64,000 nt of DNA from Rhodococcus koreensis (GCF_900105905.1 NZ_FNSV01000008.1:1-64000); one strand, 5' to 3'; shown: positions 1 through 9,448, counted from the first letter of the stretch. Notes: generated by a model not told the origin, from the letters alone. A program made the numbers and translations.

Positions 1-473
1 CCACCGATTCCTATATTGACAACCGTCGTGATCCGCTGCCCGGTTGCGCCACGCCACTGGCCGTTGCGTAGCCGATCGGTGAAATCGCCCATCCGTCCAA
101 GCACCCGGTGGACGTCGGGGACGACACTGCGCCCGTCCACCAGAAGTTCCATCTCGGGGGGTAGACGAAGGGCAGTGTGCAGTACGCCCGGTTCTCGGTG
201 GTGTTGACGGCGCCCCGTCCAGCATGCGGTCGCGGTACTCCTCGATGCCAACCGCGCTGGCCAGCTCGGTCAACAACCGCAGGGTACGTCGATCGATGCG
301 GTTGAGACTGTAGTCGATGAACAGGTCCCGGCAGTGACGGTCAGGTCACCGCCACGCGCCGGATCGCCATCGAAGTATCCCCGCAGGTGCCCTGTCGCAA
401 CGTCAGGGAAGTGAGCTTGGAGATTCAGCCACTCCAGTCGTGTAGTGATGTCCGAGTGGACGGATGTGGTCAT
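1..473 (-). pseudogene. pgi: Glucose-6-phosphate isomerase (pgi), 5' part, frameshifted and cut by window edge
   Basis: Pgi interconverts glucose-6-phosphate and fructose-6-phosphate in the cytoplasm. The N-terminal reading (TSVHSDITTRLEWLN, then HLRGYFDGDPARGGDL) matches the family start. Further homology appears only when frames are switched: [22 protein letters not shown], then VNTTENRAV, then [18 protein letters not shown] and [21 protein letters not shown] up to the edge. At least three single-base shifts near 330, 225 and 190 are needed to join them. The ATG at 473 (or GTG at 476) lies directly after the gnd stop, so gnd and pgi form one transcript. Either a decayed gene or uncorrected base errors; the sequence alone cannot separate these. 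Confidence 0.8.
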
Positions 474-476
474 CAC

Positions 477-1373
477 TCACGCGATCCCGGCCGGTGCGGC
501 GCGGCGAATGGCGTGCCCGCCGAATTGCTGACGCAGCGCGGAGACCGCCTTCATCGCCGGTGAGTCGTCCTGGCGGGAGGCGAATCGCGCGAACAGTGCG
601 GCAGAGATCACTGGGGCCGGCACGGCGTGTGCAATCGCTTCCTCGACGGTCCATCGGCCCTCACCGGAATCCTCGGTGTAACCAGAAATTGAAGACAAGG
701 CAGGATCCTCGGACAGCGCCTGGACCAGCAGGTCGAGCAACCAGGAGCGGACGACCGTCCCCTGCGACCAAGCCCGCAGCACGGCGGGCACATCCTGGAT
801 CGACTCCTCGGCGCGAGCAGTTCGTAGCTTCTGCGTACGCCTGCATAAGTCCGTACTCGATGCCGTTGTGCACCATCTTCGCGTAGTGCCCGGCACCGAC
901 CCACCGGCATGCACGAATGAGTCAGCCCGCTCACCGTCCGGCCGCAGTGCATCGAAGACTGGAAGTAGGCGAGTGATGTCGGTCTCGTCGCCACCGGCCA
1001 TGAGGGCATACCCGTTCTGTCGTCCCCAGACACCACCGGAGACGCCGCAGTCGACGTAGTGGATGCCGTGCTCGGCGAGCAGAGCTGCATGAACGTGGTC
1101 GTCGGTGAACCGAGAGTTTCCGCCGTCCACGACGAGATCTCCAGGCGAGAGAAGGTGGGAGAGCTGCCCGATCACCTCTCTGGTCGGCTGACCGGCGGGG
1201 ACCATCACCCATACCGCACGGGGAGCGGGCAATACCTCGACCAGTGCCTCCAGGCTGGCCACGTCGCTGACCTCAGGATTCGGGTCATAGCCCACCGCAT
1301 CGTGCCCTCGGTCCCGTAGCCGCTCACGCATATTCGATCCCATACGACCGAGTCCGACCAATCCCAGCTTCAT
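477..1373 (-). pseudogene. gnd: 6-phosphogluconate dehydrogenase (gnd, short form), internal frameshifts
   Basis: Oxidative decarboxylation of 6-phosphogluconate to ribulose-5-phosphate with NAD(P)+. The ATG at 1373 gives MKLGLVGLGRMGSNM, the Rossmann GxGxxG start of the family, and the total length of about 298 residues is normal for the short (GndA/YqeC-like) form. The catalytic stretch [15 protein letters not shown] lies in a different frame between about 890 and 825, while both ends (ADSFVHAGG before, [18 protein letters not shown] after) share one frame. Compensating single-base indels therefore replace the active-site helix with nonsense in the continuous frame. It overlaps the pgi start and is divergent from zwf. 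As read, the product would be inactive. Confidence 0.85.
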
Positions 1374-1577
1374 CGTCACCGTTCCACTCTCGACACCGAT
1401 CTTCTTTTCTGGTCTATGTCTACTGCGGGAAGGCGTCGACTTCACCTGACCGGGTGGAGAGCTGCTACTAGCCGGCTGACCAAGTGCATTACCGCCGAGT
1501 CCCTTTGACACTGGTATCTGACGCATTGTCTGAATGCGACAGGAGCGACGCGAAAAACGGAGTGCAGCAAAGTGACC

Positions 1578-3112
1578 GTGTCTGATGTGCAGGAGATGTC
1601 CCCACTGGTCGGCGCGAATAGCAGCCGGGCCGGCGGGTCGGTGCTGGTGGGTGAGGCGGGGAGGTTGTAGAACCCGCGTCGCTTGTCATTTTCGGTATCA
1701 CCGGTGATCTGTCCCGCAAAAAGTTGATCCCGCGATCTACGATCTTGCGTACTGTGGCCAGCTACCCCCGGACTTCGACCTTGTCGGATTCGCGCGGGAT
1801 GCCACGAACATCAAAATTCGATTGCGCGAATCGGTAATCGAGCATGCCCGGACCCGTTCGACCCGGTGATTTGGGAAGGGTTGATTGCACGTTTGTCGTT
1901 GGTGGAGGGAAGTTTCGATGACCTCGATGCCTTCGCACGGTTAGCCGCGGTGCTCGTTGACCTCGACCATCGTCGCGGCAAAGTCGGTAACTACGTGTTC
2001 TATCTTTCGGTTCCACCCTCGGCCTTCGCCACGGTCTGCAATCAGCTCGCCGAGATCGGACTGAACCGACCTCAACGCGGATGGCGGCGGGTAGTGGTGG
2101 AGAAGCCATTCGGCCACGATCTGTCCAGTTCCCGCGAGCTTGGGCAGGTCCTGGAACAAGTGTTTCCACCGTCATCGATCTACCGGATCGACCATTACCT
2201 GGGGAAAGAGACGGTTCAGAACATCCTTGCTTTGCGATTCGCGAACGGGATGTTCGAACCGCTGTGGAACAACCGGCACATCGACCACGTGCAGATCACC
2301 ATGGCCGAGACTGTCGGTGTGGCCGGCCGCGCCGGCTACTACGACGGAGTTGGGGCCGCGAGAGACGTCATCCAAAACCACTTGCTGCAACTCTTGGCGT
2401 TGGTCGCGATGGAAGAACCGGTGGCGTTTGACGCCGATAGTATCGCCGCGGAGAAGATCAAAATTCTTTCCGCTGCCGAACTCCTCGGTCCACTGGCGCA
2501 GACCTCAGCTCGCGGACAGTACGGCCCCGGGATGGCGAACGGTCACCCTGTCGTCGGGCTGACCGGGGAGGCAGGGTTTCCGCTCGAGTCGACGACTGAG
2601 ACCTTTGCTGCCTTGACCGTCGGTATCGGCACCCGCCGGTGGGCGGGGGTGCCGTTCTACATCCGCACCGGAAAACGTTTGGCACGGAAAGCCACTGAGA
2701 TTGCTGTCACCTTTGCGCCGCCGTCGCATGGTTCTGCTGCCGTCCGTACCACTGCGGTCTCCAACGTTCTCGTTTTTCGAGTGCAACCTGATGATGGGAT
2801 CGAATTGCACATCGGCGCCAAGCGCCCCGGTGGGGGCATGGACATCCAACCGGTCAGCCTAGGCATGGACTTCCGCTCTGTGTTCGACCAAGCCCCGAAG
2901 CGTACGAGCGGCTGATCTGTGATGTATTTCGCGGGGACGCCACTCTCTTTCCCCGGCGTGAGGAAGTCGAATACTCCTGGCGCGTCATCGATCCGTTGCT
3001 GCAGTACTGGGCCGACAACGGTCGCCCGGATGTATACCCGGCAGGATCGGCAGGACCGGCATCTGCGGACCGGATCCTCACCGAGTCGCAAAGGACGTGG
3101 CGGTCGCTGTAG
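1578..3112 (+). pseudogene. zwf: Glucose-6-phosphate 1-dehydrogenase (zwf), frameshifted
   Basis: Oxidises glucose-6-phosphate to 6-phosphogluconolactone. Homology runs over the whole span but in several frames. The Rossmann start LVIFGITGDLSRKKLIP is at about 1682. The long central frame from 1866 contains VVVEKPFGHDL, the catalytic RIDHYLGKETVQN and FYIRTGKRL. The C-terminal piece (YERLICDVFRGDATLFPR to RTWRSL, stop at 3112) needs a shift near 2893. Extra shifts fall near 1660, 1730 and 1860, mostly by loss of one base in short G or C runs. The start is uncertain: GTG 1578 or ATG 1596, upstream of the first shift. A strong terminator follows at 3126. Confidence 0.85.
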
Positions 3113-3125
3113 TTCACGCATCACG

Positions 3126-3164
3126 AAGGGGGTTCGGCCGGGAGGGCAACGGCCGAACCCCCTT
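3126..3164 (+). terminator. Terminator after zwf
   Basis: Perfect 14-bp stem (AAGGGGGTTCGGCC at 3126-3139 pairs with 3151-3164), 11-nt loop, 13 bases after the zwf stop. The run after the stem is only weakly T-rich, as usual in high-GC actinobacteria. Confidence 0.8.
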
Positions 3165-3230
3165 GTCTTGACGACGACATGGCCCTGGCCGGCCTCGACT
3201 CCGCTCACGAATGGTGCCATCGCGCAAGAA

Positions 3231-3260
3231 GGCCCTGGACAGGGGAGACTGTCCAGGGCC
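3231..3260 (-). terminator. Terminator after hps-phi operon
   Basis: Perfect 11-bp stem (GGCCCTGGACA at 3231-3241 with 3250-3260) directly beyond the hexulose-phosphate synthase stop. On the minus strand the stem is followed by TTCTTG. It insulates the converging zwf and hps transcripts. Confidence 0.8.
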
Positions 3261-3272
3261 TTTACCAATCGC

Positions 3273-3902
3273 CTACTTGGCGAGTGCGTCCTTGAGGGCC
3301 TTCGCTGCAGCGGCAGGGTCGGCGGCGCTGTAGATGGCGCCACCGGCGACGGCGACGTCCGCACCTGCATCACGCACGGCCTTGATGGTGTCGACCTTCA
3401 CGCCACCGGCGACCGAGAACGGGACACCGGCGATCTTGCCGTCGTCGAGCAGGGTCTGGATCGAGTAGCCGGGCTGGGCCTGCTCGTCGAGTCCGGCGTG
3501 GATCTCGACGAACGCGACACCGAGCTTGGCGATCTCACGGGCCCGCTCGACACGGTTCTCGACACCGATCAGGTCGGCGACGACCTTCTTGCCGTGCTTC
3601 TGACCGGCCTCGACGGCACCCTTGATGGTGGCGTCACCGGCGGCGCCGAGGACGGTGACCAGGTCGGCACCGGCGGAGAAGGCGAGGTCGGCCTCGAGGA
3701 AGCCGGCGTCGGCGGTCTTGAGGTCGGCGAAGACCTCTTTGTCCGGGTGCGCCGCCTTGATCGCGCTGATGGCACTGAGGCCGGCGCTCTTGATCAGCGG
3801 CGTGCCCAGCTCGATGATGTCGACGTACGGGGCCACCTTGTTGGTCAGCGCCAGCGCGTCGGCGGTGGTGAGCAGATCGACTGCAACCTGCAGCTTCGTC
3901 AT
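3273..3902 (-). CDS. hxlA: 3-hexulose-6-phosphate synthase
   Basis: Condenses formaldehyde with ribulose-5-phosphate, the first step of the ribulose-monophosphate pathway. The 209-residue protein is full length for the family (orotidine-decarboxylase-like TIM barrel). Visible motifs are LQVAVDLL at the start, DIIELGTPL, the metal/phosphate loop FADLKTADAG, HAGLDEQAQPG and the phosphate-binding VAGGVKV and VAGGAIY near the C-terminus. It closely resembles the RmpA type described from Mycobacterium gastri. The frame is intact, unlike zwf and gnd next to it. It is the second gene of a phi-hps operon with a 45-bp gap, and ends just before a terminator. Likely roles are formaldehyde detoxification or assimilation of C1 released by demethylation; the link to demethylation is inference. 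Confidence 0.95.
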   Translation of the reverse strand: MTKLQVAVDLLTTADALALTNKVAPYVDIIELGTPLIKSAGLSAISAIKAAHPDKEVFADLKTADAGFLEADLAFSAGADLVTVLGAAGDATIKGAVEAGQKHGKKVVADLIGVENRVERAREIAKLGVAFVEIHAGLDEQAQPGYSIQTLLDDGKIAGVPFSVAGGVKVDTIKAVRDAGADVAVAGGAIYSAADPAAAAKALKDALAK

Positions 3903-3947
3903 GTGTTTCTCCTGGTTATCTTCTTGGGGGTTTGGGATCAGGGATGC

Positions 3948-4529
3948 TCAGCCGATGTTGGCGTGGCGCTCCCACAGCCGTTCGGCGGTCTGGTCTTCGC
4001 TGCTCCACAGCGCCTGGAAGAGGGCGTCGAAGGCGAGGATCACGGACTGCTCGAACAGGCTGCCCGCGTACTGCGCGGTGATGGCGGCGCTGTGGTCCTG
4101 CTTGTCGGCCGCCGGGAGCACGAGGATTTCGTCGGCCCGCTGCGCGAGCGGCGACTCGGCGGCGGTGGTAACCGCGACGACGGAGGCGCCGACCTTCCTG
4201 GCGGTATCGGCGGCCCCGATCACCGACGCGGTGGTCCCGGACCCCGACACGGCGATCAGGACGTCGCCGGATCCGACGGCAGGGGCGGTGACCTCGCCGG
4301 CGACATGAACCCGCAGGCCAAGATGCATCAAACGCATCGCAGCCATCTGAATGGCGAGTCCACTTCGGCCGTTCCCGATGACGAACACCGAACGTGCGGA
4401 CGTGATCAACTCTCCGGTTCGGTCCCACTGCACGGAGTCAACGGAATTGAGCAGTCGCTCGTTCTCGTCGAGCACAATGCGGCGTCCATCATTGAACCGT
4501 GTGCGGGTCTCCTCGACGGTGACGGTCAT
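3948..4529 (-). CDS. hxlB: 6-phospho-3-hexuloisomerase
   Basis: Isomerises 3-hexulose-6-phosphate to fructose-6-phosphate, the second RuMP step. The 193-residue SIS-domain protein shows SVFVIGNGRSGLAIQMAAMR (about residues 46-66), the phosphate-binding SGSGTTASV and a C-terminal tail rich in acidic and aromatic residues, all typical of the RmpB/HxlB family. The gene is first in the operon and precedes hps, the reverse of the usual hps-phi order. The upstream region has an 11-bp inverted repeat that may be regulatory. Confidence 0.93.
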   Translation of the reverse strand: MTVTVEETRTRFNDGRRIVLDENERLLNSVDSVQWDRTGELITSARSVFVIGNGRSGLAIQMAAMRLMHLGLRVHVAGEVTAPAVGSGDVLIAVSGSGTTASVIGAADTARKVGASVVAVTTAAESPLAQRADEILVLPAADKQDHSAAITAQYAGSLFEQSVILAFDALFQALWSSEDQTAERLWERHANIG

Positions 4530-4566
4530 GATCCTCCTCGATTATTGCGGTAGCGCCTAAGTAAGG

Positions 4567-4607
4567 CTGCCCGGCGGGGGCACAAGGTCACCTCCTCCGC
4601 CGGGCAG
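4567..4607. promoter_or_regulatory. Inverted repeat in the leader region of the phi-hps operon; rest of gap 4530-4841 unassigned
   Basis: Perfect 11-bp arms (CTGCCCGGCGG at 4567-4577 and 4597-4607) separated by 19 nt, about 40-80 bp upstream of the phi start. It could be an operator, an attenuator hairpin or a terminator. The rest of the 312-bp gap between phi and moaD shows no convincing gene. Confidence 0.45.
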
Positions 4608-4841
4608 TCCGCACTAATCGATCGGCCAGTGCGCAAAGTGAGGAAATTTGCAGCCAAGACTGTGCGCGGCCACCTCCTTCGGTGACAGCGCACCCAACTA
4701 CGCGAGCGTCCTGTGACTGGGCTGCCCACGCTGTGAGGCGGCGACGAGAATAGATCGCAAACGAAGGCCACGGGCCACCATAGCCATCACCGGGCACAGA
4801 ATTGGAAGCTGATGTCGCTGTGAGTATTCCGCTCCCTGGTG

Positions 4842-5102
4842 TCAGCCGCCGGCGAATGGGGGCAACACGTCGATTCTGGGGCCGACTGCTCTGTCTAGGT
4901 CTCGGGTGAGTTCGGAGTCGACAATGAAGGCAGCCACCGACAGCACACGGGCCATCGCAGCGCCGTGCCGATCGACCAATAGGGCCTTGAGTACACTCAG
5001 GGTCGCAGAGTGGGGGAGATCGACGGTCTCGATTGCTATTCCAGCCGCATCCATCGCTGCGGCGAAGTACCGAACCTCGATCCCCGACGAACTGTTATCC
5101 AC
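4842..5102 (-). CDS. moaD: Molybdopterin synthase small subunit MoaD
   Basis: Ubiquitin-like sulfur carrier that donates thiocarboxylate sulfur to precursor Z in molybdenum-cofactor synthesis. The 86-residue protein ends in PPFAGG, with the required C-terminal Gly-Gly, and has the [13 protein letters not shown] beginning typical of MoaD/ThiS folds. It overlaps the end of moaA by 8 bp, so the two are translated as a coupled pair. The partner large subunit MoaE is on the opposite strand 2 kb away. Confidence 0.9.
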   Translation of the reverse strand: MDNSSSGIEVRYFAAAMDAAGIAIETVDLPHSATLSVLKALLVDRHGAAMARVLSVAAFIVDSELTRDLDRAVGPRIDVLPPFAGG

Positions 5103-6156
5103 CGATGGCTCCCATGCTGCGTTGCGGCGGGGTGAAGTCCGCCTTCGTTATTCGGTGTCCCGCCCACTTGTTCCACATCGTTCCACGCCATAACGCCACG
5201 AGTTCCTCGTCGTTCGCGCCACCGCGGATAGCCGTACGCAGATCTGTTTCTTGATCACTGAACAGACACGCGCGCACGGTGCCTTCCGAGGTCAAGCGCG
5301 TGCGATCGCAGTCCGAACAGAACGATCGCGTCACAGACGCGATGATTCCGACAGTTGCCGGTCCATCGTTGACCGCCCACCGTTCGGCAGGCGCGGACTG
5401 GTCCTCGCGATCGGTCTCGGTCAGCCTGAACCGAGCCGAAAGCACGGTGAGCAATTGCTCTGCTGAGACCATACGAGATCGAGCCCATTCGTGGTCGGCA
5501 TCGAGCGGCATTTGCTCGATGAAACGCAGCTCGACGCCTTCGTCGAGGCACCATGCCAAAAGATCCGCTGCTCCGTCGAGGGTCTGCGGCATCAGTACGG
5601 CGTTGACCTTCACAGGTGTGAGCCCGGCCGCCTTGGCCGCACGAATCCCGTCTAGGACCGAAGCGAGTTGGTCGCGCCTGGTCAGCTGAGCGAACTGCTC
5701 GCGACTGACTGAATCGAGCGAGATATTGATCCGAGTCAAGCCAGCATCTGCGAGTGCCTGGGCACGATGGGCGAGTCCTACCGCGTTGGTTGTCATTGCC
5801 AGCGGTATTCCCGGCGCTGCGTGAGAACAACCAGCAATGATGTCCTCGAGGTCGCGGCGCATTAGCGGTTCGCCACCGGTGAATCGGACCTCCCGGATCC
5901 CGAGTCGGTGTACCGCAATGGCGACGAGGCGAACTATCTCCGCGGCGGTGAGAAGTTGCTCGCGCGGGATCGGAGGCAGACCCTCTTCTGGCATGCAATA
6001 GGTGCAGCGTAGTGAGCATTTCTCGGTGATCGACACACGGAGGTCACGCGCGATACGCCCGAACCTGTCCAGCAGGTCCGGAGTGTCGGGGCGGTCCGAG
6101 ATACCCGTGGCAGCCTCGGATCGTACCCCTGGGATTCCGACATTCACCGCGGTCAT
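5095..6156 (-). CDS. moaA: GTP 3',8-cyclase MoaA (radical SAM)
   Basis: Converts GTP to 3',8-cyclo-GTP, the first step of molybdenum-cofactor synthesis. The 353-residue protein has the N-terminal radical-SAM cluster C47-x3-C51-x2-C54 (KCSLRCTYC), the SAM-binding [12 protein letters not shown], and the C-terminal second [4Fe-4S] cluster with C280, C283 and C297. It ends in AIGG, the conserved Gly-Gly tail of MoaA. First gene of the moaA-moaD pair, divergent from moaC-moaE. The cofactor is needed by the molybdenum hydroxylase encoded at 22.4-26.3 kb. Confidence 0.95.
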   Translation of the reverse strand: MTAVNVGIPGVRSEAATGISDRPDTPDLLDRFGRIARDLRVSITEKCSLRCTYCMPEEGLPPIPREQLLTAAEIVRLVAIAVHRLGIREVRFTGGEPLMRRDLEDIIAGCSHAAPGIPLAMTTNAVGLAHRAQALADAGLTRINISLDSVSREQFAQLTRRDQLASVLDGIRAAKAAGLTPVKVNAVLMPQTLDGAADLLAWCLDEGVELRFIEQMPLDADHEWARSRMVSAEQLLTVLSARFRLTETDREDQSAPAERWAVNDGPATVGIIASVTRSFCSDCDRTRLTSEGTVRACLFSDQETDLRTAIRGGANDEELVALWRGTMWNKWAGHRITKADFTPPQRSMGAIGG

Positions 6157-6497
6157 AGCCGATGTCCTCCATTGGTTCGTCAGTGCCCAGGATGCGTCGT
6201 CACCGCAAGGAGCGGGCAGGTAGCCGCACCGCTGACAGCGGCGGATGGCGTTCGCGGACAGCGGTTAGTCGTCTGCCGCTACGGGTGTTCGCAACACAGT
6301 GCCCGAACCATCATATGGCAGTGGGATCGCGAAGGTCTGAGGAGTAGGCGCTGTGCGTGACGTACGAGTGATTGTCCGCGTTGCTGATCACGCGAGTGAT
6401 ACCGTTCCGCGGTCGAAGCCTTCAAAAGGATCTCGTCGGAGAGCACCGGCCGCTGACACAATTTCCGTTCAAATCACTCGTGAAAGCACCTCCAGCT
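6157..6497. other. Intergenic region between divergent moaA and moaC
   Basis: This 341-bp region must hold the promoters of both moa transcripts. An upstream extension of the moaC frame to a TTG at 6372 exists but has no family similarity and no ribosome site. I looked for a molybdenum-cofactor riboswitch and could not support one by eye. Confidence 0.4.
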
Positions 6498-7103
6498 GTG
6501 AACCCACTCCGCAACGTTCCGCTCGCAGCGGACTTCCCCGCCCTGAGTCACGTCGACACGAATGGCCGGGCACGCATGGTCGACGTCTCCGACAAGGCAA
6601 ACACCTATCGCAGTGCACGGGCCGCCGCCGAGCTGCGGACCACCGCCGAGGTGGTCGCTCTGGTACGTGCTGAAAAGATGCCGAAAGCCGACGTGCTCTC
6701 CACGGCGCGCATCGCAGGCATCACCGCGGCCAAGCGCACCTGGGAACTGATCCCCCTATGTCATCAACTTGCCCTGTCTACGGTGAAGATCGAGTTCGCG
6801 TTCACCGACCGCACTGTAGAGATCGAGGCGACGGCAAAGACTAAGGGCCCTACGGGCGTTGAGATGGAGGCTCTCACCGCAGTCGCAGTCGCAGGGCTGA
6901 CGCTGCATGACATGGTTAAGGCAGTCGACCCGGCCGCGAGCGTGGATCGAGTGCGATTGATGTCGAAAGAAGGTGGAATGAGCGGCAGTTGGTGTCGGTG
7001 CGCATCAGATGAGACTGCTGTGGCCCCGATGACGTGGCCTGCATCCTGCGCATGTCGCTCTCCGGGGGCAGAGGAGGATCATCTGTTGGACGCCCGTGAT
7101 TGA
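6498..7103 (+). CDS. moaC: Cyclic pyranopterin monophosphate synthase MoaC
   Basis: Converts 3',8-cyclo-GTP to cyclic pyranopterin monophosphate. Family motifs are LSHVDTNGRARMVDVSDK near the start, KRTWELIPLCHQLAL, KGPTGVEMEALTAVAVAGLT and the C-terminal LMSKEGGMSGSW. The core spans about 160 residues, normal for MoaC. A 36-residue tail (from CRCASDETAV) follows where MoaC proteins usually end, perhaps from a lost stop or a frameshift. The start is uncertain: GTG 6498 gives NPLRN before the conserved LSHVD; GTG 6480 is equally possible. No clear Shine-Dalgarno sequence is present. Followed by moaE. Confidence 0.88.
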   Translation: MNPLRNVPLAADFPALSHVDTNGRARMVDVSDKANTYRSARAAAELRTTAEVVALVRAEKMPKADVLSTARIAGITAAKRTWELIPLCHQLALSTVKIEFAFTDRTVEIEATAKTKGPTGVEMEALTAVAVAGLTLHDMVKAVDPAASVDRVRLMSKEGGMSGSWCRCASDETAVAPMTWPASCACRSPGAEEDHLLDARD

Positions 7104-7198
7104 GATGCTCGGTTCACAACCCGAGTGTCACGGAAAGGCTGGCAAGTGGTGCGCAACCAGTTCTCCACCACTGCTGTCGCCATGTGAAGGAGAGACTG

Positions 7199-7687
7199 AT
7201 GGGTACATTGCTGGCACGGATCTCTGTCGAGCCGCTCGACTCCGGTGCCGTGGCCGCCGCGGTGTCCGGTCCCGAGGCCGGGGCCGTCGTACTGTTCAGC
7301 GGTGTCGTGCGCAACCACGACGGCGGCCGAGACGTCGACTTGCTCGAGTATCAAGCACATCCCGACGCGGAAACGTACCTTCGGCGGTGCTGCGAGCGTG
7401 TGTCCGCAGTGCACGGATTTCCGGTGGCAGTGGTGCACCGAGTGGGCGCGCTCGGTGTCGGTGAGCTCGCTCTGGTGGCTGCTGTTGCCGCGCCGCACCG
7501 GGCCGAGGCCTTCGAAGCGTGTGCGGACCTGGTCGAACGCATCAAGTGCGAGGTGCCGATCTGGAAGCGTCAGCGGTTCGCCGATGGGATTTCCGAGTGG
7601 GTAGGGCTCGACGAGTGCGTGCAACCGGAGCATTCACGTCAGGATCCACCATCGCTCGCCATTCGGCCATCTCGTTCCGGCTCCTGA
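7199..7687 (+). CDS. moaE: Molybdopterin synthase catalytic subunit MoaE
   Basis: Large subunit that inserts two sulfurs from MoaD into the pterin precursor. The 162-residue protein has GAVVLFSGVVRNHDGGRDV (about residues 27-46), a HRVGALGVGELALVAAVAAPHR core and the catalytic lysine segment VPIWKRQRFADG. The ATG at 7199 is preceded by AAGGAGAG at good spacing, so I prefer it to upstream in-frame starts. It lies 95 bp after moaC on the same strand. The C-terminal 25 residues after SEWVGLDE are not conserved. Confidence 0.92.
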   Translation: MGTLLARISVEPLDSGAVAAAVSGPEAGAVVLFSGVVRNHDGGRDVDLLEYQAHPDAETYLRRCCERVSAVHGFPVAVVHRVGALGVGELALVAAVAAPHRAEAFEACADLVERIKCEVPIWKRQRFADGISEWVGLDECVQPEHSRQDPPSLAIRPSRSGS

Positions 7688-7742
7688 CGCTTGAGTAATC
7701 ATCGGCACAACAGGTCCCCTTTTGCACTCGCACCGTCATTCC

Positions 7743-7757
7743 TGCACCTGCAGTGCA
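7743..7757. promoter_or_regulatory. Dyad TGCAC-CTGCA-GTGCA upstream of the XRE-cupin regulator
   Basis: Perfect 5-bp arms with a 5-bp centre, 63 bp upstream of the regulator start. The position suits an autoregulatory operator; no binding evidence is visible. Confidence 0.4.
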
Positions 7758-7819
7758 ATACTTGATAGCGACAGTCGACACCTGCTCCATCCGGGGCGTC
7801 ACGAGGAGCGGAGAGGCAT

Positions 7820-8434
7820 ATGGCCACCGATTTGGAGCCGATCATGGATGATCCAGCTGTGGAGCCGGGCGCAGCGGACGATTCGCTCGATGAGGTGCTC
7901 CTCAGCGTAGGACAGCGGGTCCGTCACTACCGCAGGCTCCACAATCTGACACTTCAAGATCTCGCGGCGGCGACGGGGCTGAGTGCCTCGATGATCTCGA
8001 CTGTCGAGCGCGGGCAAACAGGAGTGAGCGTCGCGACCATTCATTCGATCGCGCAGGCACTCGATGTGAGTATTACGGCGCTGTTCCAGGCCGCGGGCCC
8101 CGGCGATCCAGTAGTGAAACACGAAGATCAACGTCGTGATCTCACCAGCGGTGGTGCCTGTCGAACCCTTGCGATCACGGATCCAGACATGCGGCTCGAG
8201 TTCTACGTGTACGACTTCGAACCCGGTACCGCGAGTGCCAGCGCCCCCACCACTCATCATGGTGTGGAGTACGGCATCAACTTGTCTGGGAGTATCTCCG
8301 TGGAAATCGATGGGCGAGAGTTCCCGTTGGCGCCTGGCGATGCCGTTCAGTATTCGACGCAGGTTCGGCACCTTATGAAGAACACGGGTGACAGTCCTGC
8401 GAAGGCGGTCTGGCTGAACATTTCCCGTCTATGA
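7820..8434 (+). CDS. XRE-family regulator with C-terminal cupin domain
   Basis: DNA-binding regulator of 204 residues. Residues about 28-90 form an XRE helix-turn-helix (VGQRVRHYRRLHNLTLQDLA, then LSASMISTVERGQTGVSV). Residues about 125-203 form a small cupin sensor domain (HHGVEYGINLSGSISVEIDG, LAPGDAVQYST). This architecture is common for regulators of amine, amino-acid and aromatic catabolism. It sits tail-to-tail with nitrilase 1 and near its MFS transporter, so local control of that pair is plausible. The start at 7820 is preceded by GAGGCAT; ATG 7847 is an alternative. Confidence 0.85.
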   Translation: MATDLEPIMDDPAVEPGAADDSLDEVLLSVGQRVRHYRRLHNLTLQDLAAATGLSASMISTVERGQTGVSVATIHSIAQALDVSITALFQAAGPGDPVVKHEDQRRDLTSGGACRTLAITDPDMRLEFYVYDFEPGTASASAPTTHHGVEYGINLSGSISVEIDGREFPLAPGDAVQYSTQVRHLMKNTGDSPAKAVWLNISRL

Positions 8435-8482
8435 CCGCGTTGTTGCTCATTGGGCAGGGATCGCACGTGGCAGGGCCGAAAT

Positions 8483-9448
8483 TCAGTCGGGCTGCTGTTT
8501 GAAGAGGGGGGAGAAGATTTCGGGGCGGTTGTAGTGGCCGGCGAAGTCGAGGATGAGTTTGGGGACGATGACGTCTTCGAGGTCGATGTCGGCGAAGAGC
8601 AGTTCGTCGTCGGATCCGGAGCCGTCGGCGATCACGTTTCCGCAGGGGTCGAAGACCAGGGCGCCCTTCTTCAGTGCCCGCTGCTCGGTGAGGAACTGAC
8701 GCTGCTCGTCGGTCTCGGCGACGGCCTCGATGTAGCCCTCGGGGATTCGTGAGACCGCGGCCACCACGAACGACTTGAGGGTGTAGGCGCAGCCCGCGCC
8801 GGCGGTGGTGATCGCGTGGTGCATCGGGAAGTAGGGGTGGAAGTAGTACGGCCACGAGGCGACGTGCACGACCGGGTAGGACAGTGCGGCTGCGTACTGG
8901 CCGAGCGGGTTGGAGTTCTCCCCGCAGATCAGGCCGGAGACGGCACCGAAGTCAGTCTTGAACGCGTTGACGAACCCGGTGGTGCCGGGGCGGTGCACGA
9001 ACCGTTCACCGGTGGTGGGCACGTACTTCTGGTGTTTGCCGGCGATCTTGCCGTCCCGGGTGATGTGGACCTGGGTGTTCCACATCGTTCCGGTGGTGCC
9101 GTTGTAGCGTTCGTTGATTCCGACGACGGCGTTGACGTTCGCGCGCCCGCACGCCTCGGCGATCGCGTGCATGTGCTCACCGTCGACCTCGACCGAGTGC
9201 TTGAACAGTTCCTTGTCGAACCCGCGTGCCTTCGGGCCCTCACCGATCGTCTCGTACCAGTTCGGGAAGGTCGGGATGTAGGCCTCGGGGAAGCCGATCA
9301 GATCGGCGCCGCGGGCGCCGGCCTGCTCGATCAACTCGATCGACTTCTTCGTCGTCGCGTCCAGATTGAGGAACACCGACTCGGCCTGGACACCGGCGAC
9401 GCGGATCTTGCGGAACGTCTGACGTTCGGGAAACACCTTTGTAGACAT
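8483..9448 (-). CDS. Nitrilase, copy 1
   Basis: Carbon-nitrogen hydrolase of the nitrilase branch, expected to hydrolyse a nitrile to the carboxylic acid and ammonia. The 321-residue protein carries the catalytic triad E55 (GFPEAYIPTF), K141 (KHQKYVPT) and C175 (LICGEN), plus the HVASWPYYFHPYF region typical of true nitrilases. It is almost identical to the nitrilase at 33768-34724, which lies in the opposite orientation. The differences seen are confined to the first few residues, N28/D, A169/G, a short stretch near residue 305 and the last residues. Substrate range cannot be read from sequence; amidase or cyanide-hydratase activity is less likely. Confidence 0.9.
   Translation of the reverse strand: MSTKVFPERQTFRKIRVAGVQAESVFLNLDATTKKSIELIEQAGARGADLIGFPEAYIPTFPNWYETIGEGPKARGFDKELFKHSVEVDGEHMHAIAEACGRANVNAVVGINERYNGTTGTMWNTQVHITRDGKIAGKHQKYVPTTGERFVHRPGTTGFVNAFKTDFGAVSGLICGENSNPLGQYAAALSYPVVHVASWPYYFHPYFPMHHAITTAGAGCAYTLKSFVVAAVSRIPEGYIEAVAETDEQRQFLTEQRALKKGALVFDPCGNVIADGSGSDDELLFADIDLEDVIVPKLILDFAGHYNRPEIFSPLFKQQPD

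Noticed and set aside
2919-4553. 544-residue frame opposite hps and phi
   Set aside because: It is the antisense shadow of two clear RuMP genes and of zwf, with no family pattern.
6157-6497. Molybdenum-cofactor riboswitch between moaA and moaC
   Set aside because: No recognisable conserved core could be matched by eye on either strand; a covariance-model search would be needed.
6372-6497. Longer MoaC start at a TTG
   Set aside because: The extra 42 residues have no family similarity and no ribosome site precedes the TTG.
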